DNA of 64,000 nt from Lachnospiraceae bacterium (GTDB taxonomy: Bacteria; Bacillota; Clostridia; Lachnospirales; Lachnospiraceae), in the NCBI GenBank assembly GCA_024691125.1, contig JAILNV010000020.1:1-64000 (forward strand). The letters are read 5' to 3'. The notes under the pieces were generated by a model. That model had not been told where the DNA came from and did no database searches. It saw only the letters and a list, made by a program, of their open reading frames with translations. The position numbers and the translations under genes are program-made. The stretch's first letter is position 1. Each line of letters begins with the position of its first letter. Shown here in pieces: positions 43,649 through 52,896 of this stretch.

Positions 43649-44659
43649 ATGGGAAATGTAGCAATAATCGGAGCAGGAAGCTGGGGAACGGCATTGTCGG
43701 TGGTTCTTCACAATAATGGCCATAAGGTTACGATATGGTCGATAGTGGAAGCGGAAATAGAGATGCTTAAGTCTGAGCATGAGCATAAGGACAAGCTTCC
43801 GGGTGTGAAGCTGCCTGAAGATATGTGCTTTACGACCGATCTTAAGGAGGCTTGCGAGGGTAAGGAGATGCTTGTACTTGCGGTACCCTCACCATATACA
43901 AGATCGACAGCAAGGATGATGAAGGACTATGTGTCAGAGGGACAGCTTATTGTCAGCGTGGCCAAGGGTGTGGAAGAAGACAGCCTTATGACGCTCTCGC
44001 AGATAATTAAGCAGGAGATACCGCAGTGCAGGGTTGCCGTACTGTGCGGACCGTCTCATGCGGAGGAGGTCGGAAGATGTATCCCGACAACCTGTGTGGC
44101 GGGGGCTGCAGACAGGGAGACTGCCGAGTATGTACAGGATATGTTCATGAATGAGAACTTCAGAGTATATACAAGTCCGGATGTTCTGGGAATGGAGCTC
44201 GGGGCAGCACTTAAGAATGTGGTTGCGCTTGCCGCAGGTATGGCTGACGGACTTGGATACGGAGACAATACGAAGGCTGCGCTCATTACAAGAGGTATTG
44301 CCGAGATAGGCCGTCTGGGAGTCGCCATGGGCGGTAAGGCAGAGACATTCGCAGGTCTAACCGGAATCGGGGATCTTATAGTGACCTGTGCCAGCATGCA
44401 TTCAAGAAACAGGCGTGCAGGTATCCTCATTGGACAGGGCAAAACGATGGATGAGGCCATGAAAGAGGTTAAGATGGTTGTTGAGGGAGTATACTCAGCC
44501 AAGGCTGCCAAGGCTCTGGGAGATAAGTACAAGGTAGACCTTCCCATCATAGATCAGGTAAACCTTATTCTGTTCGAGAACAAACCTGCGGATGCAGCGG
44601 TACGCGATCTTATGGTAAGAGAGAGAAGGGATGAGATCCTTTTCCCGTGGTCTGAATAA
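43649..44659 (+). CDS. gpsA: glycerol-3-phosphate dehydrogenase [NAD(P)+]
   Basis: Reduces dihydroxyacetone phosphate to glycerol-3-phosphate for phospholipids. The 336-residue protein has the Rossmann motif GAGSWGTALSVVLHNNGH, SVAKGVEEDSL, CGPSHAEEV, the catalytic Lys region LGAALKNVVALAAGMADGLGYGDNTKAAL (in parts) and SRNRRAG. GGAGGTCGAAA precedes ATG 43649. Confidence 0.97.
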   Translation: MGNVAIIGAGSWGTALSVVLHNNGHKVTIWSIVEAEIEMLKSEHEHKDKLPGVKLPEDMCFTTDLKEACEGKEMLVLAVPSPYTRSTARMMKDYVSEGQLIVSVAKGVEEDSLMTLSQIIKQEIPQCRVAVLCGPSHAEEVGRCIPTTCVAGAADRETAEYVQDMFMNENFRVYTSPDVLGMELGAALKNVVALAAGMADGLGYGDNTKAALITRGIAEIGRLGVAMGGKAETFAGLTGIGDLIVTCASMHSRNRRAGILIGQGKTMDEAMKEVKMVVEGVYSAKAAKALGDKYKVDLPIIDQVNLILFENKPADAAVRDLMVRERRDEILFPWSE

Positions 44660-44704
44660 GATATCATGTTATAACTGTAGAATTAAGGATAGGAAAGAAG
44701 GCTT

Positions 44705-45382
44705 ATGGGAGATAAGATCAGAAACTATTTAGAGGAAAACAAACGAAGGATAATGATGTCGCTTTTCGGTGTTATCATATGTGCGGTGAGCGTCGGTGTA
44801 TTTAAGCTTGCGGCATTGGGTGTGGATCCCTTCCAGTCACTGATGAGCGGTCTGGATTCGGTCATTCCCATCGGTTTCGGAACCCTGTATGTTATCGTTA
44901 ATGCGATCCTGCTGATATTCAGCCTTGTAGTCGACAGGCATAATATCGGTCTGGCTACATTTATCAATCTTTTTCTTCTTGGATATATAACACAGTTCAC
45001 ATATGATATGCTAAAGAGGCTGTTTCCCGATCCGTCCATGATATTCAGAATAGTATGCCTTATCATCGGAATAGTTGTGATCTGTTTTGGCTCGGCACTT
45101 TACATGACCGCTGATCTTGGCGTTTCCACTTATGATGCTGTCGCGATCGTAATGTCAGGTAAGTGGAAGCTTGGTAAGTTCAAATATATTCGTATCTGCA
45201 CCGATCTGGTCTGCGTAATAGCAGGCTGTATCCTGTTCATTACAGCAGGAAATCCCATTAATAAGATTCCTACGATAGCCGGCGCCGGAACCATAGTTAC
45301 AGCCTTCTTCATGGGGCCGCTTATAGAATTCTTTAATGAAAAGTGCGCAAGACCGATGCTTAATGCAAAAAAGCCGGAATAG
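44705..45382 (+). CDS. YczE/YyaS-type membrane protein
   Basis: Polytopic membrane protein of 225 residues with about five to six helices. The words LAALGVDPFQSLMSGL and TADLGVSTYDAVAIVMS are the paired repeats of the YczE/YitT-like group of integral membrane proteins, of unknown transport role. AGGAAAGAAGG precedes ATG 44705, 45 bases after gpsA. Confidence 0.82.
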   Translation: MGDKIRNYLEENKRRIMMSLFGVIICAVSVGVFKLAALGVDPFQSLMSGLDSVIPIGFGTLYVIVNAILLIFSLVVDRHNIGLATFINLFLLGYITQFTYDMLKRLFPDPSMIFRIVCLIIGIVVICFGSALYMTADLGVSTYDAVAIVMSGKWKLGKFKYIRICTDLVCVIAGCILFITAGNPINKIPTIAGAGTIVTAFFMGPLIEFFNEKCARPMLNAKKPE

Positions 45383-45402
45383 CGGATATTGTATAAAAGA
45401 GG

Positions 45403-45431
45403 TTGAGAAAACACAATATTTGGGGTAATAT
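45403..45431 (+). promoter_or_regulatory. promoter of the zf-HC2 gene
   Basis: TTGAGA (45403-45408), 17 bases, TAATAT (45426-45431). Confidence 0.7.
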
Positions 45432-45444
45432 AGGATAAGCATGT

Positions 45445-45774
45445 ATGAAATGCCGTGATATGGAAAGATATATCACTTTGTTTATAAATGATAAGCTGAG
45501 TGGTATGAGAATGAAGCAATTCATAGAGCATATCGAGGAGTGCAGTGTCTGCTTTGATGAGATGGAGACCAACTACCTGCTCAAAGAGGCACTTCTCAGA
45601 CTCGAAAAGGAGGGCTCTTACGATCTTCATGGCGATCTTATGGAGAAGCTCAAGAACACCAAAAGGTGTGTGGAGGTTCATGAGATGGTTACCATGATCA
45701 GAAGAGTCATACTTATCTGCGCCGGGATGGCATTGCTGTTTGAGCTTGTTTTCGTATATGCATTCTATCTTTAG
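45445..45774 (+). CDS. zf-HC2 anti-sigma-like membrane protein
   Basis: A 109-residue protein with an N-terminal zinc-finger of the anti-sigma (zf-HC2) type: a Cys at position 3 and HIEECSVCFDEM (HxxxCxxC) at about 30. A single C-terminal membrane helix (about 85-107) holds it in the membrane with the finger inside. No sigma-factor gene is adjacent, unlike most such genes. It has its own promoter (45403), only about 7 bases from the -10 to the likely start site, so the leader is very short. AGGAT lies 8 bases before ATG 45445. Confidence 0.75.
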   Translation: MKCRDMERYITLFINDKLSGMRMKQFIEHIEECSVCFDEMETNYLLKEALLRLEKEGSYDLHGDLMEKLKNTKRCVEVHEMVTMIRRVILICAGMALLFELVFVYAFYL

Positions 45775-45827
45775 TATGGCGGTTTCAGATAACACAATTT
45801 TTACAATATATGTAAGGGGAGTATGTA

Positions 45828-48401
45828 ATGTCGGAGAAGCTGGTACTCATAGACGGTAACAGTATCATAAACAGAGCTTTCTACGGGATCCCGATGCTTA
45901 CCAATAACGAGGGGATCCATACAAATGCCATTTACGGCTTTCTTAATATCATGTTTAAGATACTCGAGGAGGAAGAGCCCAGGTATCTTGCCATAGCCTT
46001 TGATCTTAAGGCACCTACTTTCAGACATAAGATGTATGACGCATATAAGGGTACCAGGAAACCCATGCCTGATGAGCTAAGGGAGCAGGTTCCGATACTT
46101 AAGGAACTGCTGTCCAAGATGCAGATCTGTACCGTTGAACAGGCAGGCTTCGAGGCCGATGACCTTCTGGGCACGCTTGCGAAGAAAGCTGAAGCACAGG
46201 GGATGGAGGTGGCTCTGGTATCGGGTGACAGGGATCTTCTTCAGATAGCAACGGATAATATTAAGATAAGAATACCTAAGACCAAGGGAGGTAAGACCGA
46301 GGTCGAGGATTATTATGCGAAGGATGTTGTTGAGAAGTTCAGTCTTGAGCCTCTCCAGATAATTGAGCTTAAGGCTCTGATGGGTGATTCATCCGATAAT
46401 ATCCCGGGTGTGCCGAAGATAGGTGAGAAGACGGCAACGGAGCTTCTGATCCGGTATCATGACATAGAGAACTTAAGGGAGCATATTCCGGAAATAAGCA
46501 AGAAAAGCATCAGGGAAACTCTGGAGAATCATTTCGACATGGCTGTCATGAGTAAGAAGCTTGCGACCATATGTATCACTGCAGATACAGGCATCGAACT
46601 TGAGGATGCTGTCCTTAAGAATATGTATACCCCGCAGGCTTATGAGCTCATTAAATCACTTGGATTTAAACAGATCGCCAAGAGATTTGAAGAAGGCGGT
46701 GCTGCCGGGGATGTTAAGACAGATAAGGCAGAGATAAAGGATATAGATAAAGATGAGCTTACAGGGCTTCTGAACGGGCTTTCAAAGAAGCCGTCATCGA
46801 ATATAATAACGGGATTTCATATAGATACGGATGGTGACGGAAGAATTTCGGGCATGTCATTATGTACTTCGGATAAGGAGGCATATTACTGTGCTTTCAG
46901 TGAAGCTTCCGGGGCTGATGAAGCCGTAGGCAGTCTGGTTACCTGCATTAAGTCATCGGATCCCGGGGCTGTTTTTATTACCTATGGCCTTAAGAAGCAG
47001 CTTCACCTTATGAATGATGCACCGGATATTTCATATGCGGACAGGTTTAAGGATATAGAGATAGCAGATTACCTCATCAATCCTCTGCTTAAGGATTACA
47101 GCTTCGATCAGACTCCGCATACAGAGGCTTATGCTGCATATTGTAATTATGAGGGCAGGATAAATAAGCTTAAGGAAGCCGGAATGCTTGAGCTCTATAA
47201 TGAGATTGAGATGCCGCTTGTTTTCTGTCTCTGTGAGATGGAAAAGTGGGGAATGCTTGTAAAGCCCGAAGCGCTTAAGGAATATGGTGAAGGGCTTGAT
47301 GAACAGATAAAGCAGCTTGAAGATTCCATTCATGAGGCAGCAGGCGATGATTTCAACATCAATTCGCCAAAACAGCTGGGAGATATCCTGTTTGAGAAGA
47401 TGCAGATACCCGGAGGCAAGAAGAATAAGAGCGGTTATTCGACGTCTGCCGATATACTGGAGAAGCTTGCGCCCGATTATCCGTTTGTTGCGGATATCCT
47501 TAAATACAGAGGACTTGCCAAGCTTAAATCGACCTATGTTGACGGTTTATATCCATGCATAGGTAAGGATAACAGGATCCATTCAACCTTCCATCAGACG
47601 ATCACGGCTACCGGACGTCTCAGCTCCTCGGATCCCAATCTTCAGAATATTCCTGTCAGGATGGAGCAGGGAAGGCTCATAAGGAAGATATTCGTGCCTG
47701 AAGACGGTTATATATTCGTGGATGCCGATTACTCTCAGATCGAGCTTAGGATCATGGCGCATATGTCCGGAGACGAGAAGCTCATTGAAGCGTATAACAG
47801 TGAAGCGGATATTCACAGGATAACCGCCTCTGAGGTATTCCATATTCCGTTTGAAGAGGTTACCGACCAGCAGCGAAGAAATGCCAAGGCGGTTAATTTC
47901 GGTATAATATATGGGATAAGCTCCTTCGGACTCAGTCAGGATTTAAGTATCTCAGTCAAGGAAGCCAAGTCGTTCATAAACAGATATTTTGAGACTTATC
48001 CCAAGGTGAAGGAATTCGTGGATTCACTGGTTAAGGGTGCTAAGGATAAGGGCTATGTGACGACGATGTTTAACAGACGCCGTCCGGTTCCCGAGCTGTC
48101 AAGCGGTAACTTCATGCAGCGTTCCTTCGGCGAGAGGGTGGCAATGAACGCGCCTATACAGGGAACAGCTGCCGATATAATGAAGATAGCCATGATAAAT
48201 GTGCTTAAGCGCCTGAAATCTGAAGGCTTAAGGACAAGGATGATACTGCAGGTTCACGATGAACTGCTGCTTGAGGCTCCGTTAGATGAGAAGGATAAGG
48301 TATGTGACCTCCTTGTTGAGGAAATGGAGAAAGCTGCCAGCCTGTCCGTACAGCTTAAGGCCCAGCTCTCAACCGGAACAGACTGGTATCATACCAAATA
48401 A
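45828..48401 (+). CDS. polA: DNA polymerase I
   Basis: Replication and repair polymerase of 857 residues. The 5' nuclease domain is about 1-290 (LIDGNSIINRAFYG, FEADDLLGTLA, SGDRDLLQ, GDSSDNIPGVPKIGEKTA in parts). The middle domain keeps the 3'-5' exonuclease fold, but its DxE motif appears as IDTDGD, so proofreading is probably lost. The polymerase domain carries VDADYSQIELRIMAHMS (motif A), RRNAKAVNFGIIYG (motif B) and VHDELLLE (motif C). GGGGAG precedes ATG 45828. coaE follows after 14 bases. Confidence 0.97.
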   Translation: MSEKLVLIDGNSIINRAFYGIPMLTNNEGIHTNAIYGFLNIMFKILEEEEPRYLAIAFDLKAPTFRHKMYDAYKGTRKPMPDELREQVPILKELLSKMQICTVEQAGFEADDLLGTLAKKAEAQGMEVALVSGDRDLLQIATDNIKIRIPKTKGGKTEVEDYYAKDVVEKFSLEPLQIIELKALMGDSSDNIPGVPKIGEKTATELLIRYHDIENLREHIPEISKKSIRETLENHFDMAVMSKKLATICITADTGIELEDAVLKNMYTPQAYELIKSLGFKQIAKRFEEGGAAGDVKTDKAEIKDIDKDELTGLLNGLSKKPSSNIITGFHIDTDGDGRISGMSLCTSDKEAYYCAFSEASGADEAVGSLVTCIKSSDPGAVFITYGLKKQLHLMNDAPDISYADRFKDIEIADYLINPLLKDYSFDQTPHTEAYAAYCNYEGRINKLKEAGMLELYNEIEMPLVFCLCEMEKWGMLVKPEALKEYGEGLDEQIKQLEDSIHEAAGDDFNINSPKQLGDILFEKMQIPGGKKNKSGYSTSADILEKLAPDYPFVADILKYRGLAKLKSTYVDGLYPCIGKDNRIHSTFHQTITATGRLSSSDPNLQNIPVRMEQGRLIRKIFVPEDGYIFVDADYSQIELRIMAHMSGDEKLIEAYNSEADIHRITASEVFHIPFEEVTDQQRRNAKAVNFGIIYGISSFGLSQDLSISVKEAKSFINRYFETYPKVKEFVDSLVKGAKDKGYVTTMFNRRRPVPELSSGNFMQRSFGERVAMNAPIQGTAADIMKIAMINVLKRLKSEGLRTRMILQVHDELLLEAPLDEKDKVCDLLVEEMEKAASLSVQLKAQLSTGTDWYHTK

Positions 48402-48415
48402 AAGATGAAAAAGCG

Positions 48416-49018
48416 ATGAAAATCATAGGAATAACAGGCGGTGTCGGTGCAGGCAAGTCAACTGTGCTGGACATCATTAAGGATAATTGTAACTGTTTTA
48501 TCATAATTGCTGATGAAGCCGCACATGAGGTGGAGAGGAAGGGCAGGAAGTGCTATGTGGAGCTTGTTGAGCTTCTCGGAAGGGATATCCTAGGTACGGA
48601 TGGCGAGATAGATAAGAAAGCCATGGCGGCGCGCATATTTGATAAAGATAATAAGAAGCTCTTACAACAGGTAAATGAGATCGTTCATCCGCGCGTGAAG
48701 GAGTATATACTCGGTCTTATAGAGGAACACAGGATAAAAGGTGATGTAGACTGGCTGTTCATAGAAGCGGCGCTGCTTATTGAAGATGGCTATAAGGAAA
48801 TCTGCGATGAACTCTGGTATATATATGCCGATGAAGAGGTGCGGGCAGCAAGGCTTAAGGCAAGCAGGGGATATTCCGATGAGAAGATAAGGGATATCAT
48901 GAAGAGTCAGAATGATGATGCGGTATTCAGGGCTAATTGTGACCATGTTATTGAGAATAACGGAGACCTTGAGATCACGAAGAGAAGGATCGGGGAACTG
49001 ATAAAAGATAAAAAATAA
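48416..49018 (+). CDS. coaE: dephospho-CoA kinase
   Basis: Last step of coenzyme A synthesis: phosphorylates the 3'-hydroxyl of dephospho-CoA. The 200-residue P-loop kinase has GITGGVGAGKST, the Asp of ADEAAHEV, IVHPRVKEYI, and the LID region AARLKASRGYSDEKI (in parts). AAAAGCG precedes ATG 48416 weakly. The position directly after polA is common in Firmicutes. Confidence 0.95.
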   Translation: MKIIGITGGVGAGKSTVLDIIKDNCNCFIIIADEAAHEVERKGRKCYVELVELLGRDILGTDGEIDKKAMAARIFDKDNKKLLQQVNEIVHPRVKEYILGLIEEHRIKGDVDWLFIEAALLIEDGYKEICDELWYIYADEEVRAARLKASRGYSDEKIRDIMKSQNDDAVFRANCDHVIENNGDLEITKRRIGELIKDKK

Positions 49019-49063
49019 AAGATAGAAGATAAGTGATTACAGACAAATGTGGTGAGGATGGAT

Positions 49064-51433
49064 ATGGAAGAGGATAAGAAGAATCCGGGTCAACTTGTTT
49101 TCGGATTGGATATCGGGACAAGGAGTCTTGTTGGAACGGTAGGATACAAGACGGGTGATAAGTTTCATGTAGTGGCGCAGTGCGTCAGGGAGCATGAATC
49201 GAGATCGATGCTTGACGGACAGATACATGATATCAACACCGTGGGACGGTCGATCGCCGATGTTAAACAGAAGCTGGAGAATCAGATCGGTAAGACGCTT
49301 AACGAAGTATGTATAGCTGCGGCCGGCCGTGTATTAAAGACTGTTAATGCAAGCGCTGAAATAGAATTTCAGGAAGATAAGACCATTGATGCGGAGGATA
49401 TACACAGCCTTGAAATGCTGGGTGTTGAGAAGGCGTTCGAGGAGCTGACCGAGAATAATAAGACTGAAACAAGATTCTACTGTGTCGGATATACGGTAGT
49501 TCATTATTATATGAACGGACTGCAGATAAGCGTGCTTGACAAGCATAAGGCAAAGAGGATTTCCGTTGAGCTTATAGCAACCTTCCTCCCTGATGATGTT
49601 GTGGACGGTCTGTACAGAGCAGTTGAGGTGGCCGATCTTCAGGTGGCGAACCTTACTCTCGAGCCTATTGCGGCGATTCAGGTGGCTATACCCGAGAGCT
49701 TCAGGATGCTTAATCTTGCACTGGTGGATGTCGGTGCAGGTACTTCGGATATTTCCATAACAAAAGACGGCAGCATAGTTGCTTACGGAATGATACCGAT
49801 GGCGGGAGACGAACTCACAGAAGCCATTGTCAAGCAGTGTCTGGTTGATTTCTCAACAGGAGAAGAGATCAAGACTTCGTATGGCAGGAAAGTCATAAAA
49901 TATAATGATATCATGGGTATTCAGCAGAAAATCACATCCGAAGAAATAGACAAGATAGTTGAGCCTGTTGTAAGAACCATGACCAAAGAGATAAGTGACA
50001 AAATAAAGGAGCTTAACGGTGATGAACCTGTCAGTGCCATCTTTGTTGTCGGCGGTGGCGGCAAGCTTCCCATCTTCGCGCAGATGCTTGCGGATGAGCA
50101 GGGAATAAGCAGGCAGAGATGTGCATTGAGGGGAGAAGAGGTTCTTAAGGAGATAGACTACCAGATAGAGAATCCAAACTTGGATTCCATGTTTGTCACT
50201 CCGATAGGTATCTGTCTTAATTTCTATGACTCCAAGAATAACTTCATATATGTTAATTTCAACGGGGCTCGTGTTAAGCTGTATGATAACGGTCATCTTA
50301 TGGTGGTTGATGCCGCAATACAGGCCGGCTTCCCCAATGAAGGACTGTTCCCTAAGCGCGGTCAGGCACTGAGCTTTACGCTGAACGGAACTCCGCATAT
50401 GATACGCGGTGAGCTTGGTGAGACGGCTGTAGTCAAGATCAATGATGAAGAAGTAAGCATTAATACATCAATACGTGCAGGGGATAAGATAACGGTTACA
50501 GAATCCACGGCAGGAGCTCCGGCATCCGCCACGATCAATAAGCTTAAGGAGTATGATTCTACTCTTACAGTCGTTGTCAATGACACTCCGGTTGCCCTTC
50601 CTAAGTACGCAGAGGTGAACGGTGAGCTGGAATCCGGTTATTACGAGATCCGGGAGAATGACAATATTAAGCTTCTTGATTACTATACCGTTGCTCAGAT
50701 CGCTTCATTTATGGATGTTACCCTGAAGGAGGGTATGAACATCTATGTAAATAACAAGCTTGCAGATAAGGATACGCTTGTTTACAGTAATTTCTCTATC
50801 ATATGGACGCTTGAGGAGTTAAGCCTGTCGGATGTTGATAAGGAGGATTATCTGAGCTATGAAGAGCTTCCGGATGATGATGCGGAAGCCGGATATGATG
50901 ATTATTCTGAAGAAGGCGTGCAGACGGCTGGAGAAGGACATGAGGAAGCCGTAGAAGGCAGTGAAGCATCTTCGGTATCGGCAGATGATAGCATAGCGGA
51001 AGATGATCAGCGTATTAATGATAAAGTAATCCCGGACAGCGGCACAGGAGATATAATGGAGGATACCCTTAATGCGCTTAAGAAGGTAAGCGCCGATCTG
51101 GGTATTGATGAGCCGGAGGGTTCAGCCGATACCGGTCAGTCTGTTAATAATGATAAGGATGAACCACAGACTGATAATGTATCATCGGAGGTATCGGCAG
51201 ATAACAGCGGAAGTAATGAGACAGGCATGAGCATCGTTGTCAAGGTCAACGGCGATGATGTGAAGCTGACAGGTAAGAAGGAATACATTTATGTGGATGT
51301 ATTTGAATTCATTGATTTTGATCTGTCCAAGCCTCAGGGGCATGCGGTGGTAACCAAGCTTAACGACAGGGCTGCTATATTCAATGAGCCCATCAAATCG
51401 GGGGATGTAATAGAGATTTACTGGGAAGCATGA
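49064..51433 (+). CDS. long FtsA-like actin-fold protein
   Basis: A cytoplasmic ATPase of the FtsA/MreB actin fold, about 789 residues, much longer than FtsA (about 420). The actin core (1-360) shows VFGLDIGTRSLVGTVGY, LALVDVGAGTSDIS (phosphate 2) and AIFVVGGGGKLPIFA. A beta-rich region follows (about 380-560, THMIRGELGETAVVKINDEEV in part), then a highly acidic disordered stretch (about 590-700), then a last folded domain (SIVVKVNGDDVKLTG to IEIYWEA). ATG 49064 has GTGAGG 7 bases upstream. This long type is typical of Lachnospiraceae and its task is unknown. It lacks the usual C-terminal amphipathic membrane helix. Confidence 0.8.
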   Translation: MEEDKKNPGQLVFGLDIGTRSLVGTVGYKTGDKFHVVAQCVREHESRSMLDGQIHDINTVGRSIADVKQKLENQIGKTLNEVCIAAAGRVLKTVNASAEIEFQEDKTIDAEDIHSLEMLGVEKAFEELTENNKTETRFYCVGYTVVHYYMNGLQISVLDKHKAKRISVELIATFLPDDVVDGLYRAVEVADLQVANLTLEPIAAIQVAIPESFRMLNLALVDVGAGTSDISITKDGSIVAYGMIPMAGDELTEAIVKQCLVDFSTGEEIKTSYGRKVIKYNDIMGIQQKITSEEIDKIVEPVVRTMTKEISDKIKELNGDEPVSAIFVVGGGGKLPIFAQMLADEQGISRQRCALRGEEVLKEIDYQIENPNLDSMFVTPIGICLNFYDSKNNFIYVNFNGARVKLYDNGHLMVVDAAIQAGFPNEGLFPKRGQALSFTLNGTPHMIRGELGETAVVKINDEEVSINTSIRAGDKITVTESTAGAPASATINKLKEYDSTLTVVVNDTPVALPKYAEVNGELESGYYEIRENDNIKLLDYYTVAQIASFMDVTLKEGMNIYVNNKLADKDTLVYSNFSIIWTLEELSLSDVDKEDYLSYEELPDDDAEAGYDDYSEEGVQTAGEGHEEAVEGSEASSVSADDSIAEDDQRINDKVIPDSGTGDIMEDTLNALKKVSADLGIDEPEGSADTGQSVNNDKDEPQTDNVSSEVSADNSGSNETGMSIVVKVNGDDVKLTGKKEYIYVDVFEFIDFDLSKPQGHAVVTKLNDRAAIFNEPIKSGDVIEIYWEA

Positions 51434-51679
51434 AATCAATACAGCGAAAAATACGCAGTATTTTGAACATGTTCAGAAGCTTAAATAACTGGACTTACAG
51501 CAGATGTAAAATTATAGAATAGCGAATTTCATCAGAAATTCGGTATTCGTACTGGACCAGGCTCTGCAGAAAGCAGAGGCGTGTCATGCGGAACGCATGA
51601 TTTATGAATGCATTTCCTTGTTTGCATTCAGAAAGTCATACAGGGGAGAAATATATAGCAGAATACAGGGGAGAGAATT
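51434..51679. repeat. hairpin-rich gap with MITE fragment
   Basis: The gap between the FtsA-like gene and yycJ holds six simple palindromes in a row: AAAATAC-GCA-GTATTTT (51448-51464), TGAACATGTTCA (51464-51475), CGAATTTC-ATCA-GAAATTCG (51523-51542), CTCTGC-AGAAA-GCAGAG (51562-51578), TCATGCG-GAA-CGCATGA (51584-51600), and TGAATGCA/TGCATTCA (51605-51630). The first resembles the right end of the 29813 element. No coding frame. The yycJ binding site (GGGGAGAG) follows. Confidence 0.8.
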
Positions 51680-52477
51680 ATGAGATTATGCAGTATTGCG
51701 AGCGGAAGCAGCGGAAACTGTATCTATGTGGGTGATGACAATACGCATCTTATAGTAGATGCTGGCATCAGCGGTAAGAGGATTGAAGACGGGCTTAATT
51801 CGATCGGTCTTAAAACCGGAGAGCTTAACGGAATCCTGATCACACACGAGCATTCGGATCATGTGGCGGGGCTTGGTGTCCTTGCCCGCAGATACGGTAT
51901 ACCCATGTACGGAACCAAGGGGACGATAGATGCAATAAGAAGAATAAAGACTCTCGGAAATATACCGGAAGACCTGTTTAAGGTTATAGAGGCCGATATA
52001 CCTTTCAGGGTTAATGATCTTAAGGTCAATCCGGTAAGGATAAGCCATGACGCGGCAGATCCCGTTGCCTACAGGATAGGTAACGGAGATAAGGCGGTAG
52101 GTGTATTGAGTGACCTCGGGAAATATAATGACTATATAGTTGATAATTTCTTCGGGGTGGATGCGCTTCTTCTTGAGGCCAATCACGATGTCAATATGCT
52201 GCAGGTCGGTAAGTATCCTTATCAGCTTAAGTGCAGGATCCTGGGAGATAAAGGACATCTTTCGAATGAAACGTCAGGCAGGCTTCTTAACAGGCTTCTG
52301 CATGATAATCTTAAGACTGTATTTCTGGGACATCTCAGTCATGAGAATAATCTTGCGGAGCTGGCTTATGAAACGGTACGCCTCGAAGTGCTTATGAGTG
52401 ATAACAAGTACAGACCTGAGGATTTCAGGATAAAGGTTGCGGCAAGAGATGTTATAAGTGAAGCGGTAACGGTTTGA
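51680..52477 (+). CDS. yycJ: YycJ/WalJ-type metallo-beta-lactamase-fold hydrolase
   Basis: Cytosolic metal-dependent hydrolase of 265 residues with the motif ITHEHSDHVAGL (HxHxDH), SHDAADPVAYRI and LEANHDVNML. In Bacillus the homologue (WalJ) is linked to the walRK wall operon and to 5'-3' exonuclease activity. Here no walRK is adjacent. GGGGAGAG precedes ATG 51680. It begins MRLCSIASGSSGNCIYVG, the family opening. Confidence 0.9.
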   Translation: MRLCSIASGSSGNCIYVGDDNTHLIVDAGISGKRIEDGLNSIGLKTGELNGILITHEHSDHVAGLGVLARRYGIPMYGTKGTIDAIRRIKTLGNIPEDLFKVIEADIPFRVNDLKVNPVRISHDAADPVAYRIGNGDKAVGVLSDLGKYNDYIVDNFFGVDALLLEANHDVNMLQVGKYPYQLKCRILGDKGHLSNETSGRLLNRLLHDNLKTVFLGHLSHENNLAELAYETVRLEVLMSDNKYRPEDFRIKVAARDVISEAVTV

Positions 52478-52572
52478 AAATCTCATAACCGAATAAGCTG
52501 CCCGGATATAAGATAATATATAAAGCATTATGTAAAAAAATACAGATACGAATACCCGGAAGGAAGAGTAAG

Positions 52573-52845
52573 ATGAAGAAAACAATTATTACGGTAGTCG
52601 GCAAAGACACAGTGGGGATCATAGCCAAGGTATGCACATATCTTGCGAATAACAGGATAAATATACTGGATATTTCGCAGACCATAGTCCAGGGATATTT
52701 CAACATGATGATGATCGTGGATATGAATGATTCCAGCAAGCCGTTCGGGGATATTGCGGATGAGCTTGACCAGATAGGTGATGAGATAGGTGTTGTAATA
52801 AGATGCCAGAGAGAAGACATATTTAACAGTATGCACAGAGTCTGA
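52573..52845 (+). CDS. ACT-domain protein (UPF0237)
   Basis: A 90-residue small-molecule-sensing protein made of one ACT domain. MKKTIITVVGKDTVGIIAKV and SQTIVQGYFNMMMIVDM match the UPF0237 family. It is followed after 51 bases by the UPF0210 gene, its constant neighbour in many Firmicutes, so the two probably act together. AGGAAGAG precedes ATG 52573. Confidence 0.9.
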   Translation: MKKTIITVVGKDTVGIIAKVCTYLANNRINILDISQTIVQGYFNMMMIVDMNDSSKPFGDIADELDQIGDEIGVVIRCQREDIFNSMHRV

Positions 52846-52896
52846 GCCTGACAGGGAAATAAAAATAACTGTAACTATAATGCGTAGGGAACAATA

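Noticed and set aside
51434..51679. CRISPR array
   Set aside because: The palindromes differ from one another and are irregularly spaced. There are no repeated units with spacers and no cas genes.
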